Origin: Halocaridina rubra
Lineage: Eukaryota; Arthropoda; Malacostraca; Decapoda; Atyidae
DNA: 64,000 nucleotides
Direction: 5' to 3'
Assembly: GCA_037179515.1 (NCBI GenBank)
Contig: JAXCGZ010000098.1
Location: 45,001 to 109,000, forward strand
The position numbers and the translations under genes were made by a program. Shown piece by piece: positions 35,823 to 49,979 of this stretch. The notes under the pieces are model-generated. The model was not told the origin of the DNA, searched no databases, and saw only the letters and a program-made list of their open reading frames with translations. How positions within the stretch are numbered: position 1 is the first letter of the stretch; the number at the start of each line of letters is the position of its first letter.

Positions 35823-37498
35823 ATGTCCTGACTCTTGGAAAATATCACATGTAATACCTCTGCATAAAAAGGGGGACAGAGAAGATGTGACAAACTATCG
35901 TCCCATTTCCCTCCTACCCATTTTCTCTAAAATATTAGAAAAAATTGTTGCATGCCAACTTATGTCATATTTAGAATCAAATAGACTACTAACGATTAGC
36001 CAACATGGTTTCAGACCAAAACTCTCGACGGAAACTGCACTGCTTAAAGTTACGAATAGTATATATAATAATATAGATATGAAAAAATAGCTTTACTAAT
36101 TTTACTAGACTTATCAAAAGCCTTCGACAGTGTAAACCATGAAATTCTTTTAAGTAAATGTATTAACTTAAATATTGATCCAAGCTGGTTTAGCGAGTAT
36201 CTATCTAATCGTAAACAGTCCATGCGTCTTAACAACATTATCTCTGTGCCAAAAAATGTATCATTTGGTGTTCCACAGGGATCAGTACTTGGTCCTATCC
36301 TCTTCTCCATTTACGTAAATGATCTATCTTCTTTCATTTCTGACTGTCTAGTCGTACAATATGCAGATGACACTCAACTACTCCTTAGTGGTGATATTAA
36401 TAACCTCCCAGAGCTAACTTTAAGAGCAGAAAACACTCTGTCAAAAATTACAACCTATTTCCAAGAAATTGGGCTGTTAATTAACGAAAGTAAAACACAG
36501 TGCATATTTATTGGTTCAAGGTTCCACATAGCACAAATTCCAGAAAACACAACAATTAATTTTTGCGACAATATTATCACACCTAGCAAAACTGTCAAAA
36601 ACCTAGGAATTCAATTTGATAACCACATGTTGTTTGATTCCCATATAGATAAAGTATGCAAAAAGGTTACAGGAACATTAATGTACTTATCACGTATAAA
36701 AGACAATTTTGAGACTACCACTCGAATAACTGTTGTTGAATCTCTAGCCCTAAGTCACATTAATTACTGCACAACTGTTTGGGGAGCTACCACTAAGACT
36801 CAGATAAACAGAATACAGAAGCTTATTAATTTTGCAGCTCGAGTTGCCCTGGGAGGAATAAGAAAATATGACCACATCACACCAGCTCTCAATAAACTTG
36901 GGTGGCTGCGGGCAGAAAATAAGGTCGCTTATGCTATTTATGTTTTTGTATTCAAAATTTTGGACCATCATTATCCTAGCTGGCTATTTGATTTAAAAAC
37001 AGTCAGGGATATAAGGGGAACCAACACAAGACAGAGCAGTGAGCTCTTTATTCACAGAACAAACACAGAAGCAGGTTCAAAGATGATCACTATCAAAGGG
37101 CCAACACTCTGGAATAATATTCCAGAGCATCTTAAAAATGTATCCTCCTTCACAGCTTTCAAAGGCAAACTATATAGATTTCTTTTGGACAAATAGTTGC
37201 TGCTCATTAAGAACTAATTATTCTCATTGTAAGGAAACAAATATGGAAATGATGCCGATAATAACGATCCTGTATCTAGTGGCATACTTACTACTTTATT
37301 ATTAACATTATTGTTAACATTTTATTACAGCATTATTGTATTCTATGAAAGCTACATTTAATTTAACTATATGTCTAACCCTCTTATTTATTAGTTTAAT
37401 TACATGTCTACTTATAAGTTACTATGAATGTTGAATAACCATTGTACAAAATGGAAATAAATGTTTTGATTTGATTTGATTTGATTTGATTTGATTAG
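35823..37498 (+). mobile_element. 5'-truncated LINE (CR1/jockey group) with TTTGATTTGA tail
   Basis: Similar in layout to the LINE at 33950 but clearly a different family by protein sequence. It ends in about six GATTT units (37467-37498). The 3' untranslated part (37200-37460) is AT-rich. Confidence 0.88.
35827..37196 (+). pseudogene. LINE reverse transcriptase, frameshifted
   Basis: The first part (to 36090) has SWKISHVIPLHKKGD, NYRPISLLPIFSKILEKIV, HGFRPKLSTETALL and stops after NIDMKK. The second frame supplies LLDLSKAFDSVNHE (about 36100) and, from 36222, FGVPQGSVLGPILFSIYVN, QYADDTQLLL, LSHINYCTTVWGATTKT and LWNNIPEHLKNVSS. A one-base change near 36088 explains the break. The frame from 36222 to 37196 is otherwise open. 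Endonuclease absent. Confidence 0.88.
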
Positions 37499-37499
37499 T

Positions 37500-38019
<520 letters not shown>

Positions 38020-38279
38020 TTAAGTATGGAAATGAATACTTGTATAATTCGTGAGAATATTAACAGCAAGTAAACCGACAACTTAATATTGTATTTTATA
38101 ACACGTATAGTTGGAATATATATTTAAAACAACATAAATGTATTGCAGAGTGCAATTCCTAGGCCACGTGTCCCTGTACAGTGTCTAATTTTTCCGTGTA
38201 TTTCTATTTATTGTGCCCTCCTAACGTTTGTTAACTTGTTACATACCAACTTCAGAGTTTCATAACTTCATGTGTCATA

Positions 38280-38510
38280 TATTTTGATCTGTTATAAAAC
38301 CCCTTAAGTTTTTAATTGGAAAAAACACATTTCAGATATTTTTACCTTTCATTTTGGACCAGGTCTCGAATCCCATAAGTTTTTCATTTGAAAATCTGTT
38401 ATATATCGCACATGAATGGTATCTTTAATCTTTTTCTCTCGTTCTTTTTTGATCCAGTGTTCATAACCCCTATAAGTTTTCATTTGGAAAAATAATATTT
38501 TTATTTTACT
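38280..38510. repeat. Degenerate tandem repeat, three loose units
   Basis: A block with TTTTGATC, then AACCCC, then TAAGTTTTTAATTGGAAAAA recurs three times (AAGTTTTT or AAGTTTTC cores near 38308, 38378 and 38476) with uneven spacing. Confidence 0.5.
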
Positions 38511-38515
38511 TGGAT

Positions 38516-38516
<1 letters not shown>

Positions 38517-38603
<87 letters not shown>
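38517..38603. repeat. (CT)n microsatellite
   Basis: About 86 bp of CT. Confidence 0.95.
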
Positions 38604-39256
<653 letters not shown>

Positions 39257-39339
39257 CTACGCCTTGCACTTATGCTTGAGAAGTCACCTTCAAATCAAAT
39301 AACTATTACGACTCACTGTACATTAAATAACCCCTTCAA

Positions 39340-39412
39340 TAGTTAGGTTAGGCTATGTTAAGTTAGGTTAGGGTAATGCTTAACCTAGCCTACACTGACC
39401 TAACCGATCCAA
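39340..39412. repeat. Interstitial TTAGG-like cluster
   Basis: GTTAGGTTAGGC, AAGTTAGGTTAGGG and, on the other strand, CCTAACCG and TAACCTAGCC lie within 70 bp, resembling the arthropod telomere repeat TTAGG. Similar short clusters are at 10374-10397, 11852-11890, 41793-41815, 52768-52800, 53050-53085 and 54063-54120. Confidence 0.5.
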
Positions 39413-39607
39413 ACATTCACGGGTTTATTTTATGTACTTAGAGTAGTTTTCTTTAATTGATCCTATTACCCTAAGTTTTACCTTCTTCCTCGTGACTCAC
39501 TAGAAGTATTGCATGGTTCTCTGATGGACTATATATCTTGCATCGAGATTTACTTTTATAACATAGTCTCATATTGTTTCAGACATCTTGTCTGAAGGTC
39601 ATCTTTC

Positions 39608-39682
<75 letters not shown>
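39608..39682. repeat. (ATT)n microsatellite
   Basis: About 75 bp of ATT. Confidence 0.95.
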
Positions 39683-39683
<1 letters not shown>

Positions 39684-39689
39684 TTTGAC

Positions 39690-40436
39690 ATGCTTGCAGT
39701 AGTATAACTTTGATAATTAAAACCGATAGGCCCCCCAAAAAATGACATTTCAAGGCCATGAGAATGTGAATTATTTCTTCATACATCTGTAAATGTAAGA
39801 ATTTAATCTTTACACTTGCGCTCGATTTTTTATTCTTGATATGAATATTTAGTTTTCTCAATTCAGCTCTTCACGTGTTTGATGTCGTACACAGAACTTG
39901 ACTGAATGGGAAACTTTGTTTAATTAAAGGTAAATTTAATTATTTGAAATGGTTCTTGAATATTTGTTATGCAAGTAATATACAGAATATATTAACTAAA
40001 GAATTTTCCAATGTAATTTTGTAATCATTTAACAATTGTAAATATTGTACATTTGACATTTAAAAAATAAAAGAAAAAAAAATTTGTAACGAATACAAAA
40101 TTCACGTGGACAGGGAATAACTTTAGGTCGTAAATGAAAATATTATTGAGATGTCGTAAAGGCAGTTAATGAGATGGACGTAAAGGCAGTTAATAAAATG
40201 GACATCTGTTGCCTTTTCACTGCAGAAATAAGAAAGCATATAGCCATATCCTAAAGTGCCATTTGTCAACCAAAAAATGAATTGCGGAATATCAAATCCA
40301 TTTTTGCACTATTTAATTGTAAGCCTATGGAAGGATATAAGAGACCTCTCTGAAATCGTGGAGCAAAATTTCTCTGTCGAAAAGTGCGGTAACTCGAGAA
40401 ATGAGAATATAGCCTATTGTCACAGTCATAGGATTT
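39690..40436. other. No recognised gene
   Basis: AT-rich. A short direct repeat, GTCGTAAAGGCAGTTAAT-like, occurs at about 40154 and 40176. Confidence 0.4.
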
Positions 40437-40438
40437 TG

Positions 40439-40473
<35 letters not shown>

Positions 40474-40576
40474 TCAGCTACCACAAAGTATACAATGAGA
40501 ATAGCCTAACAACAAATTCTTTGTAGCTATTATTGGGAATGTCATTAGTCTATACTGACTTGAATGGATGAACTTA

Positions 40577-40673
<97 letters not shown>
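40437..40673. repeat. (AAT)n and (CT)n microsatellites
   Basis: About 35 bp AAT (40437-40472) and about 94 bp CT (40580-40673). Confidence 0.95.
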
Positions 40674-40675
<2 letters not shown>

Positions 40676-40679
40676 GTAT

Positions 40680-41206
40680 ATATGGTATAGTAGGTTCTTA
40701 TAAATTACCATCGATTTCCACTGTACTCAGTTCATGGTACAGATTGAGAGACAAATGATTTCAACTCCCGACGTGATGAAATAAAATTTGCGCTACCGCC
40801 TCGTTCCTTTGTAATGGCAGACCCAGCACACTAAGCCAAGGTAGATTTCATTTCAACTCATGTGGGCTTTTAATGAATGAATAGTAAACAATGTGTCGTT
40901 TTGCTTTATGCTAAAATAGTAATTTTAAACGCGCATATTTATATATTTATTGTATTATTCATGGCCTAAACGATTGACCTGACTAGGCCATTTAATTATA
41001 AAGTACTTAGTGTCAGCTGTTACCATTGCTGCAGTTCTATTCAGTTATTCAGTTGGGAATGCAATTAGTAATGTTTTAATTCATCATACAGTTTACAACT
41101 TGCATCCTGGTTCATTTTTATTCTTTTGGGAAATCATTGGAAGGGCGAATCTTGCAAATGAATTTTACTGTGCCCGTTTATCCCATGTTACAACCACTAT
41201 AAAATG
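40680..41206. other. No recognised gene
   Basis: No repeat family or exon seen. The plus ORF 41010-41303 runs into the (AG)n tract and shows no coding signal. Confidence 0.4.

Positions 41207-41262
<56 letters not shown>
41207..41262. repeat. (AG)n microsatellite
   Basis: About 55 bp AG with one GG interruption. Confidence 0.95.
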
Positions 41263-41266
<4 letters not shown>

Positions 41267-41482
41267 CGACCCATTTTATGACGCATTAAAGCTTAGAACG
41301 TGAAAAGGCTGCTTTGCAGTTTCGTTAATCAGTATTTTTGTAGTTTTAATATTTTACAAAGTCAGTGCCCTTTGTAATTTGTTTTATGAGTCTTTGTAAA
41401 GTTTATATATGCTGAATGAAGGACTTTGTGTATTATTATTCTTTGATTTTTTTATTTTAATGTTTGCAGAAAAATTAAAAAT

Positions 41483-41655
41483 GGAGACCACGATAGCCGA
41501 ATGGTTAAAATACTCAATTGGAGAGTTAACAGACCCACAATCGACCTCCACTGTTGGGTGTCAAAAAGGTCATCCAGCTCTTATTCCCCAGCCATGTTTT
41601 GTCTGTAACCACCTCATAATTGGGCCTAGTAGTGACACATTAAACGAGGAATACA
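41483..41655 (+). mobile_element. SINE-2 copy
   Basis: A-box-like GATAGCCGAATGGTTAAAATA and a B-box-like CAATCGACCTCC, then the body GTTGGGTGTCAAAAAGGTCA, TTATTCCCCAGCC and TAGTAGTGACACATTAAACG. This copy shows the SINE head most clearly. Confidence 0.7.
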
Positions 41656-42031
41656 GAACGATTATTATTAGTTTTTTATTTTATTTTATTTTATTGTTTC
41701 TAATTTTTAATTTATACATGATTATAGTAAACTATTGTATCAAGTCAAGAAAACCCTTTCCAACAGAATGAGGGAAACAGTCTAAACCCCTTCATTTTGA
41801 GTTAGGTTAGGTTAGACTATAATAAGCTTGACTTAAATATTTAACTGGCTGCCAGAGAGGGATTGGCATTACTGGTGAGGGAGGGATTATTCTTACCAGT
41901 TGATACTGGTAGGGATTACTTCGACTTAACCCAGGAATTTGTAACTAATTGCTCAGCTGCAGCCGTGTTAAAAGAGGCTTTTGATATTGTGTGGTAGTGC
42001 AGCAGTAGTGAATAGCTTCGTTGTTGGTGTC

Positions 42032-42353
<322 letters not shown>

Positions 42354-42356
42354 CAA

Positions 42357-42448
42357 GAGTATCTTAGCGCTTACGAGTATATTTATCTAGCCATCTACAG
42401 AGGTAACCTCTGAAGATGGGTTGATATTCGTAAGCACTGAGATACTCC
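42357..42448. repeat. 92-bp near-palindrome
   Basis: The sequence from GAGTATCTTAGCGCTTACGA to the mirrored TTCGTAAGCACTGAGATACTC folds back on itself around AGAGGTAACCTCT with few mismatches. It lies between two AT tracts. A diverged right half may occur at 2790-2845. Confidence 0.7.
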
Positions 42449-42517
42449 TTTATTTTCTGTTGTTCCTTCGTTATCAAAATTATCATATTTACAATATTCA
42501 CGTCTTCTTGTAAAAAC

Positions 42518-42686
<169 letters not shown>

Positions 42687-42689
42687 ATT

Positions 42690-45014
42690 CACATAGACAC
42701 TGTAATATTAACACAATTATACACAGATGTTTATAACATAGATGCAATACTCTTTGCCTTTAATTTCACTCTTAAATAGTACTGACACAAAAGCAAAGTA
42801 GTAGTAATTCTAACCCCGAGGTCGTATTTACCTCGCCAGTTCTCTCTTATCTGTTGAAATGCTTTGTATTTAAAATAATTTTATGAATGAAACAAACGGA
42901 ATTTTAAGAGAGGCAATTTAATGCATTTTTACAAATGTAGTTCACCGTAAATAAATGATGAAACGTTCAAATACAAGCAGATAAAATTTTAATATTGAAT
43001 GTCATAGAAGACGAGGGCAATGAATATTTTTTAAAATAAAATAAAAAGAAACAAAATTTACAAGTACCAATAAATTTTTTGTAAATGTAAATCATTGCTT
43101 TGTAAGCACGATGAGAGATATTTAAACACAAGTGAATAAACTGCTCTCTGAAAGATATAAAAGACCTGGGCATTAAAACAATTTATGTTTAATAATTAAA
43201 AAAGTACATTAAACCCGAATATTTTACAAGTGTAAAAGCTAAAATAGGATATGCTTTCACATACATAAAAAAAAAATGCTAAGAATATGAGAAAATCTTA
43301 AAAAAGAATAAAATAAAATTGAAAAAAACTAAATTTTTAATACCTGTCAAAATTATGAGATATTTGAATGAAACTTTTCGCAATTTTGAAGGACTTAGTT
43401 AATTTTTTTTTATTTATATATATTTTTTTTGAATCAGTATTCATATTCAAGGGAATAAAATAACTGAAACGTTTTAAGCGCAAATATATAATTCATAGTT
43501 GAGGCAGTTTAAGAAATTGTTAACACATTGAACAATATTTCACGACTAATTTTACCAAGCTGTGAAATATTTGAAATCTAAAAAATATTCTGTAATTTAG
43601 TGAAAGGAATTATTGATAATCTTTACAAACTTTTAAGTACATAAATAAAACTATTTTTTTAAGTAAATATGATTAAAACGCAACACTATTCTGTAAAGAA
43701 ATAAACTTTGCAACATTTTAAGGAAATATTACTGAATTTGCATTAACTTAACCATGACTGAGAAGTCTTGAGGAAAACGTTTAAGGGAAAATGTATAAAA
43801 TGCCCAACATGTGAGGCCTAAGCCAAACATTCGAAATACAAAAAGAATAAACTGTAAATCAGGAAAAAAAAAACAGAAGGCGAAAGAAGGAAAGAGTAAC
43901 TCTGAGAAAAGAAGTAAAAGGCTATAATTTTCCTCTATAACTTTTGTGGCCTGCGATATGATTCGCTCCGACAAGAACGACTCATTTTTATGGCCCAGTT
44001 TTCTCGTTTATTGTGAGGTCGTAGATGCGATGTCTCCTCTCGAAACTTTCGAATATTACTTTAAATCATTCTTTATCCTTCAATATTTCCTCATTTTTTT
44101 GACTATTAATTACTATTTCTGTAGTCAAAATAATTATAGATCAAAACACGTAAGAGAGTAACTGACTGAATTCAGCATTCAGGAATTACTTAATTTCTTT
44201 TTTTTTTTAGCTTTCAGTAATTTTTTTTCACCCTTTTCGCATTAAATAATGGATTTTGAGCATCAGTGATCTAAAGAGACTAAAAAAAAAATAAAAGTTT
44301 TTAGACGTAGACAAACATACACGAATATACCAGTTACTGAAGCCCGTTTTAAGCCTTTAAGTTCGTTTTATTTTATATATATATATTTTTTAACAGAAGT
44401 ACTTGTGGTTGAACTAGTTTTAGTGTACGAAAGCTGTTAACAGACTAAAAGAAAAGTTTTTGGGGCGGAAAAAAAAATACAAATACACTAGTATGCAATA
44501 GCGTTATTAATAAAGCGTCTTATTAATTCCATGATTCTTTTGTTTTTACCCTTATTATACGCAACTCTTAGTTAATATAAATATAAATTTCAAAATTAAA
44601 ACAGTTCATAAAAGGCTAAGAGAAAGTCTGAGATGTCTTAGAGCAGAATGAGCTGAATTTAAAGATTACTTTAACCATTCTTTATCAGAGAATATTTCGT
44701 GTTTTTACATAGTTTTAGCAACACTGGCTGTCGTTATAATGATTTTGGAGCAGTAAAGGCGCTGAGTCTAACATAAAATTTTTGAAATGCAGGCGAAGAA
44801 AGCTACAAAGAAGTCAACAATTCTTTTACATAATTTTCCTTCAGTATCTTTTCCTTTTTATTGCAAACTTTCTAGTTGTTAAAATAATTTTGAAGCATTA
44901 GAACACTTATGACACTAACAGAAAGTTTCTGTAGCAAAGGGGAAAAAATGTGCTAAATTCAGCAAGTATTTAACCATGCCTTTGCTTTAAGTAATTATTT
45001 ACCTTTTTAGCTAC
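42690..45014. other. AT-rich region with old degenerate repeats
   Basis: No gene. From about 44130 to 45010 blocks such as GCTGAATTTAAAGATTAC, TTTAACCATTCTTTATC, TTGTTAAAATAATTTTG and ACTAACAGAAAGTTTCTG recur at loose intervals of about 130-200 bp, suggesting an eroded tandem repeat. Confidence 0.45.
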
Positions 45015-45627
<613 letters not shown>

Positions 45628-45629
45628 TA

Positions 45630-46169
45630 TATTATTGTAATGAAGATATTCAATTGCTAATAATAGTTTTGGGACTTAGGAAAAAAAAAATTCTTACTCT
45701 TCAAGCATTTGTGCTTTTACTTTTTTTTTTTTTAAGTTACATGAAGAGACTGACAGTATATAAGACCTAGGATAAAATTACACAGAATTTAACGCTTTCA
45801 TTAATAAGTTACTCCTTCAATAAGTCAAGAAAAATGTAGTGTAAAATCTCATAGAGACAGCTATACCATTCATTGTTATTAGAGATTAACTTAAGATTTT
45901 AGGACGCAAGGAAAAGCAGAAATGTAAACAAAATGCTTGAAAATGCCCTCCTCTGTGAAAAGCAATCCAAACAGGAACTGCTGCATCGTTTCATGGGCTA
46001 TTCGCCCCCTCTACAGGGCCGAGTTTATAATGGATGTTATAAAGTTGGATGGCGGCTGAACTTGCCTGCCACCTCATCCTTTCTGTCAACAGGCTTTTTT
46101 CGGATGATTTCGTTTTCCCCCGTCTCCCCTTTTATAATTTTAAATGCATAAGCTTTTTAAGCGTTTATG
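45630..46169. other. No recognised gene
   Basis: Plain AT-rich sequence; small ORFs at 45933-46306 have no coding features and run into AT repeats. Confidence 0.4.

Positions 46170-46237
<68 letters not shown>
46170..46237. repeat. (AT)n microsatellite
   Basis: About 67 bp AT, left flank of a SINE-1 fragment. Confidence 0.95.
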
Positions 46238-46562
<325 letters not shown>

Positions 46563-46830
46563 GAGGTGTATTTTTGGAAGCAGCTCTTCATTTAAACATA
46601 TTTTATTTAACATGACCTTAGGTTTGATGGGAGAGGGGGCTTGGACCCCGGCTAAATGGTAGGTTATATAGTCGGTATCTAGTCTTATCACTGTTCCATG
46701 CCTCTGCCGTTCATGAGAGACCTTAAACCTTTACTATCTTGCTAGGTCTAGGCTTACAAAGTGATTCGATGTGGTAACAGCATATCTAGAGACAAATTTC
46801 AAGCTGCTTCTCATTGTTTATAATAAAACT

Positions 46831-46898
46831 ATGCCTTCGGTAGCTCAGTGCACATAGCGCTTCCTTTCCATCAGGTGGTCCCGACTTCCACTCCCCAA
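46831..46898 (+). mobile_element. tRNA-derived sequence (third SINE-like head)
   Basis: GGTAGCTCAGTGCACATAGC resembles a tRNA D-arm/A box, and GTCCCGACTTCCACTCCCC has B-box-like spacing and composition. The stems are not well kept. The downstream body is not shared with the other families in the window. Confidence 0.45.
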
Positions 46899-46899
46899 T

Positions 46900-47930
46900 A
46901 TGGCTTGTGAATCTTCTTGCTTCTCTCAAGCGTTTAGGTGAAGAGAAGGGTAGTGATGTTCTTCGAGAAGTAACCTCTGTTAGGTACCTCACTAGCACAT
47001 TGTTATATGTTTAAGGTCATTGCTAAAAAAGGAATTCAAATTCAAATTAAACTTGCTATTAATGGGGTTGTAAAGGTATGAAATTTGACATGGAATAATT
47101 GGTATAGTATCACGATTGTGTATAGATGATGATGGCTAAAGGGATTTCTCGCAACTGCTAGCCCAGTGAACTGTGATGGACGGGTGTGAGGGGAGCTGCC
47201 ATGTGATGAAGCGGTGGGGGTAAACCAGCTGCGGCTGTCGGGTCTTATTGTAGCATATCCTCACCCGCCTACCTTGTAGGTGACCCAAGCTGGGTGGAAG
47301 AGGGGGGAAATGTGGTTACCAATTAACCCCAAGGAGCTAAGTGGAGTAGTTGAGGTATATGTAAATCGTGGTGAATGCACGCTTCTTGGCTCGGCCACTC
47401 CCTTACAGGGGGAATGAGGCCATGTGTATATGTATAGTATCACGATAGTAATAAAACCTCTGTTGACATGAAAACAAAAAGCATAGGAAGGATTTTAAAA
47501 GTGCAGGTCACTGATTTTATTTGAAATATTGATGAATAACTGGTATCAGTATGTGCTTGGCGAACCGTGTTGATGTCGGATTGTTTTATTATCTTCTTTT
47601 ACTTCTTCATTATTTTATATATATCGCTGGAATTTAAATAAAACTTCGGGTCTTGGGAGAACGGACAAGGTATTTTTATTTTCGAAGTCTATTTTCAAAC
47701 AGCTGATAATCCCCAAAGTCTAGCGCTTTTCTACATCTTACAGTTCTCGGCCTAAGGCAGCCATGTTTATTCTGAACTGCCATAACTCCTTGACTGCCTG
47801 ACTCCTAAACTGCCTTACAAAGATTAAGGCTCCCCTTTTTTGTAAGCTTCTTCAGCTACAGTGGGGTGGGACTTATTGTCCCTAGATCTGTGCCAGACCA
47901 ATTACGCCAAATATTACATATAGACAAAAA
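46900..47930. other. Repeat-like, no gene
   Basis: A GC-richer block at about 47160-47430 ends in GCTCGGCCACTCCCTTACAG, which resembles the reverse complement of 795-860 and is probably a dispersed repeat. No coding exon recognised. Confidence 0.4.
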
Positions 47931-47931
47931 T

Positions 47932-48228
47932 TCCAATTGGTTTCTGTCTACATAGAGGGAATGGACTTCCGTCGTTGACCCTTAGCCATTGGTTAATTAC
48001 TTTCCCAGGGTTTGATCCCTGGGTCGCAGCTTCGTGATAGATTTTCCAAGAACTTCTTTACCATGGGTCACGGCACGTGATTCCAATTGGTTTCTGTCTA
48101 CGTAGAGGGGATGGACTTCCGTCGCTTGACCCTTGGCCATTGGTTGAATACTTACCCAGGGTTTGATCCCTGGGTCGAAGCTTCGTGAAAGCTTTTCCCA
48201 GAACTTCTTTACCATGGGTCACGGCACG
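47932..48228. repeat. Direct tandem duplication, about 148-bp unit
   Basis: Two copies (about 47932-48079 and 48080-48228) both run from ATTCCAATTGGTTTCTGTC to ATGGGTCACGGCACGTG. Each contains CAGGGTTTGATCCCTGGGTC, a B-box-like palindrome. About 93 per cent alike by eye. Confidence 0.85.
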
Positions 48229-48584
48229 TGAGAAATGTCACTCGCCATTCTCCAGATGGATTTTCCTTTGTCATGTTTCGAGCCTGGGTCACGGTTTCCC
48301 GGAAGCTGTCAGGTGTCGGCTGGCTAATGAAATATGCGACAGAAAACTTTTAATTCTAAAACTAATTATAACTATATACAGAAGTAGCTGTCCACCTGAA
48401 ACCAGAAGATTTTATAAACTGCGCTTGACGTGGTCTCAGCCACTCTTATGCATGCTTGAAAGTTATGCGTACCAGTAGTAAGTTGGCTCGTGGCACCAGC
48501 CATCTGTTGCGATACTAGAGCTGAACTTTGACCTTAAATGCAAGAAGGACAGCTCGATGTTAAGTGTTCATTCAGTACTTGGTT

Positions 48585-48670
48585 CTTTTCTTTGTCTATA
48601 TCTGCACCGAATATTCTGGCGTAATCGTTGCCACATCTCTAATTATCCCTGCACATCTGACAAGAACCAG
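48585..48670 (+). mobile_element. Relic of the I-like LINE (upstream part)
   Basis: GAATATTCTGGCG followed by TCTAATTATCCCTGCACATC resembles the minus-strand sequence at 51975-51930, just before the reverse transcriptase of the LINE at 50103-51975. Only a short relic. Confidence 0.45.

Positions 48671-49979
<1,309 letters not shown>

Noticed and set aside
41010..41303. Plus ORF of 97 codons
   Set aside because: It ends by reading through the (AG)n tract as Arg-Glu repeats; no domain.
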